Origin: Lineus longissimus | Lineage: Eukaryota > Nemertea > Pilidiophora > Heteronemertea > Lineidae | Length of the DNA stretch: 60,000 nt | Reading direction: 5' to 3' | Assembly: GCF_910592395.1 (NCBI RefSeq) | Contig: NC_088319.1 | Coordinates: 17,548,001-17,608,000 of the forward strand | In this document: positions 41,101 to 50,100 of the stretch, piece after piece | How positions within the stretch are numbered: the first letter of the stretch is position 1 | Layout of the letters: each line of letters begins with the position of its first letter | Position numbers and translations under genes: made by a program | The notes under the pieces: model-generated | The model's input: the letters and a program-made list of their open reading frames with translations, nothing else | Database searches by the model: none | Told to the model about the DNA's origin: nothing

Positions 41101-44100
41101 CATTATTGCAGCAAAAGCTTTGAAGCAAGGCAATGGCCTTATGCAGGATTTGAGAAGTGGCTGGAAGTGAGGCTCCAAAAGGGTAATATCAGTCATATAT
41201 CTGGTTACCACCCTTTGACTCAGGGGCCGCCCTTGCATAGCCGAATCATTATCTCCCTGGGTGCTGGCTAAGTCTCATAACAGAAAGAGATGACCAGTCC
41301 AGTTGGGAGTTCCTCATCTTCCATCCTTATACGTGATGTTTATAAATTTCTCACCACTTTCAGTCTCTCTCACTGGCCGAACAAGAGAAGTCCACTCTTC
41401 AGGAGAAATTGAACAACGCACAGCGGGAACATGCCAACCTCGCTATGGATTACGACCGCCTGAAACGTGAGGCGATCGCCCGCTCTGAGCAGGACAAGGC
41501 AACCATCAATAGTACACAGGCTGATCTTAAACGCTTCAGGATACAGTTTGAGGAAGCAACGTAAGTACTTTGCTCACCTTTACTCAGGTTGTCATGGACA
41601 CAGTGGCCAGCAGGCATGTGTTTGAACCCATGACCCATCGATCTAGAGTTGGACAGCTTTATGGTGAAGCACAGTCACTGATGAGAACTTCACACGCATT
41701 CATCCCCTTTGTAAGAACCCTGACAATAGCAGAAAGTTTTAAAGGTCAATCCAAGATGGCTGCCCTTATCCAAGATGGCTGCCCTTATCCAAGATTGCCC
41801 CCAAAATCCAAAGATTGAGGAATAAAACCGTTTTGATGTGTTTTATTTGCAGAGAAGCGCATGAGAAGGAACTAAAAGACCTGAAGAATGTCATCATTGA
41901 TCTTCAGAGGCAGCGTGAGCAGGCCCTCCGTGAGGTGGCTGAGCTCAAGGTTCAGCTGAAGATGATTGAGGAATCTCGTGACTGCATCAGACGCGACTTG
42001 ATCGAAGCTAACAGGAAGATCAGAGAAGGTACGGCAGACATCTCGGCCAGACGTACCAAAAAAATGCTATATGGCGGATCCAACTTATCTTTTGTCACGC
42101 TCATACTTAGGGTTACAAATTTTTGGAAAAATATTGAAAAGAAAAAAAAAATTTCTGAAAAAAAATCAAAAATTTAGAAAAAGTGTTGTTGTTTTTGCAG
42201 GTGACGAATGCCGTGAGCTGATGCGTAAAGACATCTCGGACCTGAAACGCTGCTGCAATGATGAGGTCCGTGAGAAAGAGGCCGTGGAGAAAGCCAATGA
42301 GGAGCTCCGATGCAAGGTCAGGAAGTGTGAGGGCGACAAGGTTGACCTTGGACGCAATCTCTCAGACGCCAAGCAGAGGATCTTGGGTAAGTTGGTTATC
42401 AAAGTTTTCTTTGAATTTGCTCTACTTTAGTTTGCTAACACAGAGGATAGTGAGTGTTGAGCTTGTTATGGTTGGAGGTTGCAAATGGTAAGAGGTGGAA
42501 AAGAGAGTGTATGAAAACCTTGCGTTGGGGATAAAACTGAGGACTAAAACTTACCCTACAAGCAGAGGCTGGGGCACATCCCTGAAAGACAGATAGAAAT
42601 AAACTTAGTTAGACTTTCATCGCAGGTCAGGGTGATATGAAATCAGTAGAATATGAATCAGTTTGTTACGAAACAAGCGTCTGACGTTATCAAGGTCCTG
42701 AAAGAAATTCTCAAGTAAAGTGACAATAATTAATGATTTGTGAGGACATTGCATCCAAATACCAACCTTTAAATGGCCCCAGGCTATTTAGTAATATATC
42801 CTCATGTATCCAAAGTGAATAAAACCTAGATATTCCAAAGTAGAAGGAGATCTTTTAAAGATTCTCATTTTACACAGACTTTCCAGTGCAGAGCATAGCC
42901 TGAACTGTGCCCCCAAACCAGTTGAATCCAGTTAAGTCATGTGACCCAAGCTCCTTCATTCTCCTTCATTGTCTAATCTCATGTGTATTGTCCTGGGTGA
43001 CCAGGTACTGAAGCTCATTGTCTTGGGTTATAACTGAGTGGATTTCACTTAGTAGTTAGACAAGCCATCAGCCATACATAGACCAGTGCTTTTTGTGCAG
43101 CCAAGTGTGGCTAGCCCAAGTGTGTGTTGGATGTGAAGGAAAGGACAAGGGGAGGGCATGCAGTTACAAATCTCTTGCTACAACTTACTCTAGTGCTTGT
43201 CCAGCCATATGTGGTTGGTGTGTTGGATGTATAGGGCAGGGGGAGGGGCTGCTGTCAAATTGTAATACAAATCTCTTGGTACAACCAAGTGCCACCAGAA
43301 TATAGATACAAAAAGTCTACAAGCAGAATTGCTGATGGCATGTAGCTAAATTCCCAATAGTTGCTGAAACAAAAATGAGCAGTTTAAATGGAGCCTTTAG
43401 CATTGCCACTGCAATGGAGGTTGGGGTTTAGTGATGTTGTTTTTGCCCATTGATATCTCGTGTTCCCACAGTCTGGCCACTCGTAGGCTGCAAACACAGA
43501 AAGTGCCACAAGTCCTGCACTAATGACAGTTCACAGAGACTAAATGATACAATTAATACATGTGCAGTAAAACCTCTCTATTAGGGACTGGAAATTGCTG
43601 TCCTCTCTTGAGAGGTGCCCTGATTACAGAGGTCAAATCGAATGAGAATGACCAATTTGGAACCAAAATCAGCATCCTCAATAGAGAAGGTGTCCTGTTT
43701 ATAGAGGTCAGCATCCTCAATAGAGAAGGTGTCCTGCTTATAGAGGTGTCCGCTAAGAGAGGTTCCATGTTGATTTAAAGATACAGGGTTTGACTTGCTT
43801 ATGAACAATAGATTCCTTTTGATACAGTTCTTGATGAAGAAAAGCAAGGAGTCCAGAAAGAAGCTGGTGATCTCCGCGCCAGTCTGCGCGAGGTTGAAAA
43901 GGCTCGTCTTGATGCCCGCCGAGAGCTGCAAGAACTCCGTCGCCAGGTGAAGCTGCTCGATGGTGAGCGCGGGAAACTATCCAAGGAGGTGACCGACCTC
44001 CAGGTCCGCGTTGCGCGAGATGAGGAGAAAGAGGAAGAATCTAGGCGGGAGAACTTTGGACTTAAGCAGAAGGTAACAATACAACCACTGTCTGAATACT

Positions 44101-47100
44101 TGGTCTTATTCAAAATTTCAAAAATTTGAAAAAAAATTTCAAGTACAAACGTTTTTTTCACTTTTTTTTCTGCTGATGAAGAAATGAAGAATTATCATCA
44201 GCCCCCCCCCCCAAATTTTTTGTCTTTGAAATTTTTTTTGTTCATGTCTCTTATTGTTCAGGTTGTGGAGACTGAAGCAAGCCGTGAAGCTCTCCGCAAG
44301 GAGTTGGCAAACCTCCAACGCAAGATGGCTGAACTCGAGGACGAGATCCGTATGAAGGAGAAGGATTACCGCATGGCCATGGAAGACGGCCGACGCGACC
44401 AGAAGAAACTCGAAGACAATCGCCGTAATCTTGAAATCCAGTTGGAAAACACCAACGCAGATTGTGCCGAGTTGAAACTAAACTTGAGCGGTGCAGAAGG
44501 ACGCATCAATGCTCTTGAGACGCAGCTTGCACGTGTCGAAGGTGCCAAGCGTGATATCGCATTCAAGTTGGCCAGCATTCATTCCACTCTCCGTCGTACT
44601 ATCGGGTTCCGTCAGGAGATGCCAAGGTCAGCGAGCCCAGTCGCTCGGGCTAGGAGCCCAAGCCCAAGGAGATCAAGGCCATCGTCACCAACCAAAGGTA
44701 AGCAGTGTTTACAAGGTTACCATATGAGAAGTGGTACTCCTTCGGTTGGTCCTTGGCATTGTCAGCAGTGTATCTGATCCCACTTGTAGTGTCGGACCGA
44801 TGACTGGTCTCACCCAAGAGGTATCTGTTCTTGGCTACTGGGAATTGCACATTAGCCAGCCTCATGTGATGTCAGGGTCACTTACTCAGCTCAGTTCTTA
44901 CCTAGATGGACTAACTGTCAAGTGCCATGTGTAGTATCTCGATAATATAAGAAAGTTTTCTCTGATTCTTCCAGGCTTTGACAACACGTACACCACAACC
45001 ACTGATGGCCGTGGATCCCCGATCCCACGCACCGGCTCTCCTGACCGCAGTCGTAGCCCGATGCGCAGCCTCTCACCGTCCCGTGGCGGTGAGGTCAACG
45101 TCGCTGACATCGACCCCGAGGCTGTCCGGGTCGCCCTGCGTGATTTCGTGCAGCAGTTGGCCGGAGCAGAGCGTGAACGTGACGACTCCTTGGCCGCGTG
45201 TCGGAGCTTGTCGGTGCAGTTGAAGGAGATGGAGGAGGATCGTGATCGTACTGAAGGTCGTCTCATGCAGCTCCAGAGGTCACTGGGAGAATGCGAGGAA
45301 GGTCAGTGATTGTGATTTGGCTCCTTAGGTAGCCTGAGGTAGTCTGAGTGCATGAGGGTCATGAGTAAGATCTCAAACATATGTTCTTGTCATTGTGATA
45401 TTTGACCTTCCTCTGCCAATAAGAATAGAAGTTCAGGCCTGTGGGTTTAGGGTATTGAGTTCAATAGCGGTGTGACGGACTTCCCTGCCTTCAAACACAT
45501 AGAGCAGTGACACTTCTGAGGTGCACCACCTTCTGCTATTAAACTTTATAGCCGCCCAATAAATCACTACGAAGTTTGACCTGCCACGCTTGACTGGCAC
45601 ATTTCATGTTCCCGTCAATTGCCAAACAAATATGTTGAATGGCGATTATACTGATAATAATTGTGGGTGTCCCGGCAGATAAATGATCTATGTGCATTGA
45701 TCATAATATCAAATGACACCTCACGATATCACATTTCCAAAAAGCATTTGTCGTGATTTCATTCAAGACATCTTTGGCATTTAGCCAGAGGTCAGGGTTT
45801 CTTGCTTGAGTAAGCGAGTTCAAGCTGCCTTTTGGAAGATTGCCCAAACTTAGGCCAAATCAATAATTTCTTTGTTTCTAGTTCTGAAAGTTGTCAAGTT
45901 TGTGTGAGAGCTACTGACGTCCAACTCAAAGAAATCATTTCCTTCAGCCTTAGCAATTTCCTGGTCTCTGCATGTCTGGTGTGCAAACATTTGCTCCCAT
46001 CTACTAGGCCTATTTAACTACGTACATAATCTGCATTCTAAATGTAAAAGTGTAAGGCCTAAATATTAGCTGGCAGTGTTTGCTTGACAACCAAGATGAT
46101 CGACTCGAAAAAGTCTTAAAATCAAGATGTTTAAAATCTTCTCGATCTTATACAACTGAAAATTCTTCCCAGATTTTGTATTTTGGTTTGTATTAAGTGA
46201 CCTAGAGTTCCTGTTGTTGATATCAATATTCTATACCCTATCATCACCATAAAGCAATAACGAGACTGCCCAGGGCTGCTGGTGATGATGATAACATTGG
46301 TGCTGATGCGATAAGACTGTAAAGTACTGAATATCAGAATGCTCAAGTTTTCAATACTTCTTTCTGACAGACAAGCGAGGAATAGACAGTCGTCTTGCCA
46401 GCACCCAGGCCGCCCTCATGCTCCAAGAAGAGACCATTCGTCGCAATGAGCGCGAGCGCAAGATGCTCTGTGACAAGATCGACAATCTGGAACGATGTCT
46501 TACAGCCGTCGAAGCGGAGAAACGCCAGATGGAAGACCGGGTGCAGAAGTTACGCCAGAACGAGGCTCGGCTTGAGGATGACAAGAAACAGGGCCGCGCC
46601 ATGTTGGATGACGCCGAGAATAGGTGTACGAAGCTTGAGCTGAATCGGCGATCCCTCGAAGGTGACCTTCAGAGGATGAGGTTGACCTTGACGGACAAAG
46701 AGACTGAGAACCAGGTAGGAAGTTGCAAATCTCACTTTGATACAGTTGGCTTTGAGCGTGTTTGCCTTTGGTGCAACTGTATGTTAGGCAGAATTTCTCC
46801 TTTTTGTTTTTAATGCAGTGGACCACACCAGGCCTATAATGGGGCACTTTTTCAAAAAATGCTGGTTTCAAACTCAGCATTTGTGTCCCTTGTTGATGTT
46901 TTAAGCCATCTTGATTGCCTAGTAGATAATGCAACAATGTGTACAAGTCTGTGTACAGATCTGCGGCATATTTCTACCAGGTCTGCGCTGGGAACTGAGG
47001 TAACCAAGCTTCTTTCTTGTCGTCTGCTCATGTGTGATTCCTCTTCCTGTTCATGTTTAGGTGGAGTTCTTCCAGGTTTGCATACAAAGGGTACATATCT

Positions 47101-50100
47101 TTCTCCAGCTGCTGTTTTGGGACGCTAGATTCTCACATTTAAAATCTAAATTGATCTCAAACTTAGGTTGGGTGGGATCAGAAAGTTAAACCTTGAGTCT
47201 CACAATATGGCTGGGATTAGAACTGAACTGTCTAGAACTCACAAAAGGTGAATATGTTGCTGTTCTTATAACCTCTAACACAGCATTGTGGGTTGGTCCT
47301 CAACTTTCTAACCACCCTTGATGGAATGCATGTGGAGTAATACTCTAAAAGCAGGGGAAAACGATATTTGAAATCTGGACTGCATGAAATGTAAGGGTTT
47401 TGAGGCCTGATCTTAACCTACATTTATCTTATGCCCAAAACCTCCTTACTGTCTTACTAAGTCTTATTTTCTTCTACGACCCAGCCAAATATGTAAACAG
47501 ATGGTCTATTGATTTACTCTTGCCCCCTGGGATTCAACAGGCCACGAGTCCGACAAGAACCAAGACGTTGTCAATAATTAATGACACTTTTCATGGCAAT
47601 TACTCGTTATATCTTGATTAGGTTTTAATGAATTAGTCACGAGACCCTCTTGGGAGGAGATTTGTTGTTGGCCAGATTGTACGTTATTCTGTTGGTCCCA
47701 CTCTTGAGGTTCCTCTCTGTGTTGGTGCATTGGTTCTTTGAAATCCTGCCATCTCAATCTGGAAATGACACGTTGATTTGGCGCTAGATTGTGGAGTGTT
47801 TTGTCTGTGATTGTCTCAGTCTTGATCTTATTGGCATCAAGACAGGAACGATAGATAGTTGATGCTTGGTGTTCAAGATTCTCAAAATGGTATCGAGGCA
47901 GAGAGTGGTGATCGTCGGGGGTAGGAGCAAGGAGGGCAAGCCACAGTATTTCATTCTGGAACCGATCGATGTGGGCAAAATTCATTCTTACATGGTAATA
48001 AGAATCTCAGGTTTTCACAGTGCATGTTGTTCTCATGAGACCTTCATCTTCTGCATGTGATCTTGGTGAGTTCAATGAATTAACACTGCACTGGTGGGTC
48101 TGACGACCAAGATCAAGGTGAAGAGGTGGAGTGAAAATGTAGGCCCCAAACAAGCTTTGTGGTTCAATGTTAACTCCACCTGCAGGTGGTCTCGATCTGA
48201 GTACAGGGACCCAACAGTGCCGTGTTAATGTCAATTCTGTCACAAGGTCTTAGAGGTCTGAAGAGTTGATGTTTGTTTCTGTGTTATGAACGAATCCCTG
48301 ACCGATTGTTGTCGATTTCAGGTGTTGCAAGATCGTATTGAGAACATGACGCGGCAGATCCAGGATCTTGAGGACAAGTCACAGAGTCTTCAGCTGACTG
48401 TTGATCGTCTCACATCAGCGTTGAACAAGACAGAAGAGGCTGAGAGTGAACAGAAGGACAGGGTAAGCATGGTTTGAACAAACATCATCTCAAATCTGGC
48501 AATAATCCATAAGTTGTGTTTTTGGAAAGGAAAACTAAGTTTTAGACAAAAGAATAATGTAAACTATTTTATAAATCCTAAAGTAAAAACCATTTGACAT
48601 CTCTTTCAGGTGCAAAACTTGCGTTATGAAGTAAGATTCCATACTTTTGATTGTAAATGTAATGTGTCGCTAAACAAACTAAAACATTACCGTCACACGT
48701 AGATGTACTTGAACTTTCAGTGTATTTCATCATCTTCAATAGCAACAAAATATACTGTAACCAAAAGTAACATTATTTGTGTCCAAGTTTGCAACACACG
48801 TTACTGGGCTATAAATCATGTTCTTAAACTCTCTGTGTGAAGTCTAAAAACATGTCATAACGTGACTTCATTCTAACATCTTCTGTGCATCAGAGTCTTA
48901 TTTACTTGGATGACATGACAATGATGTTCCCTCTCCAGGTTCAGTCGTTGAACATGTCTCTCCAAGACACAGCGGGTACCGTTCAGGAGCTTCAGGAGCG
49001 TATCCAGCAGCTCCAGAGGGCACTGACCAGCAGTGAACACGACCGCCGCGTCCTGCAGGAGAGGCTCGATACAACAAGGTATGCAAGTCAAAGTCACAGC
49101 ACACGCTAATGTAATACTGCATTGCTGATGATGTTTCTTCATTTTGAGGAAACCGATCGGGACCGGCGATTCTTGGTCGTCATAGCGGGGTGGTCGCGTT
49201 ACCGGGGTTTCACTGCATATTACCTCTACTGTATTGACAGCAGACTTTCAACCTGAGACTGACTTTCTTCGTTTGCAGACAAGCGTTGAACGAAAGCAAG
49301 AAACAGAACCACAGTCTGATGGAGCGCGTTCAGGCGATGCAGAATGAGCTTGGTGATAGTGAGGTCAGGCGGTCCGAGTTGGAGGGCCAGATGAGACAGT
49401 CACATGCTGTAAGTCAAAACTTTGATATGTATTCCAATCTTTCTTTGAAAGCTCAGCCACATCTGTCTATGGTCTGTTTGTAACATATTCCGCCATTAGC
49501 TTTGGTGAAGCGCTGTGAAGTGAGTTGGCATGAAGGGCAGCAAAGACACATCATGTAAAGATGTCAGGTATAGATTGCATTGGGTGAGAATCATCAGTCC
49601 ATCTTTGTTACAGATGTTGGTGCAGCGCCAAGAGGCTGAGCAAGAGTTGACACAGCGACTACAGAAGTCACAGTTAGAGAAGCAGGCCGTCGCTGAGCGG
49701 GCGTCGTCCCTCCAGAGGACACTCGCCAACATCGAGACAGAGAAACGTGAGATGGAACGATCTGCTGTCCGCTTGGAGAAGGATAAGACAGCCTTGAAGA
49801 AAACTCTTGATAAGGTGCGTGAAATTGATATCAGGAGACAGTTATTAGGAGTTTTTAGGCTGAAATGTCTCCCTGGCTTTGGTGCAGAATAAGACAGGAA
49901 GGTTGGACTCCTGACCTTGTACCAGAGACTTGTCATTTGCCACTGTTCCACTCATGCGAGTTTGAAACTTTTCATTCCAGGTGGAGCGTGAAAAGATGAG
50001 AACTGAAGAGGTCGCCACTAAATCTGTCTTCGAGAAGAATGAATTAGATCACAGCATTGGTCGTCTCGAGGAGGAGAACATGGAACTGCAGCGGACACTG

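Noticed and set aside
47578-47985. 135-codon minus-strand frame in CROCC intron 20
   Set aside because: No recognised homology, no splice or promoter support, and length not exceptional for a long intron.
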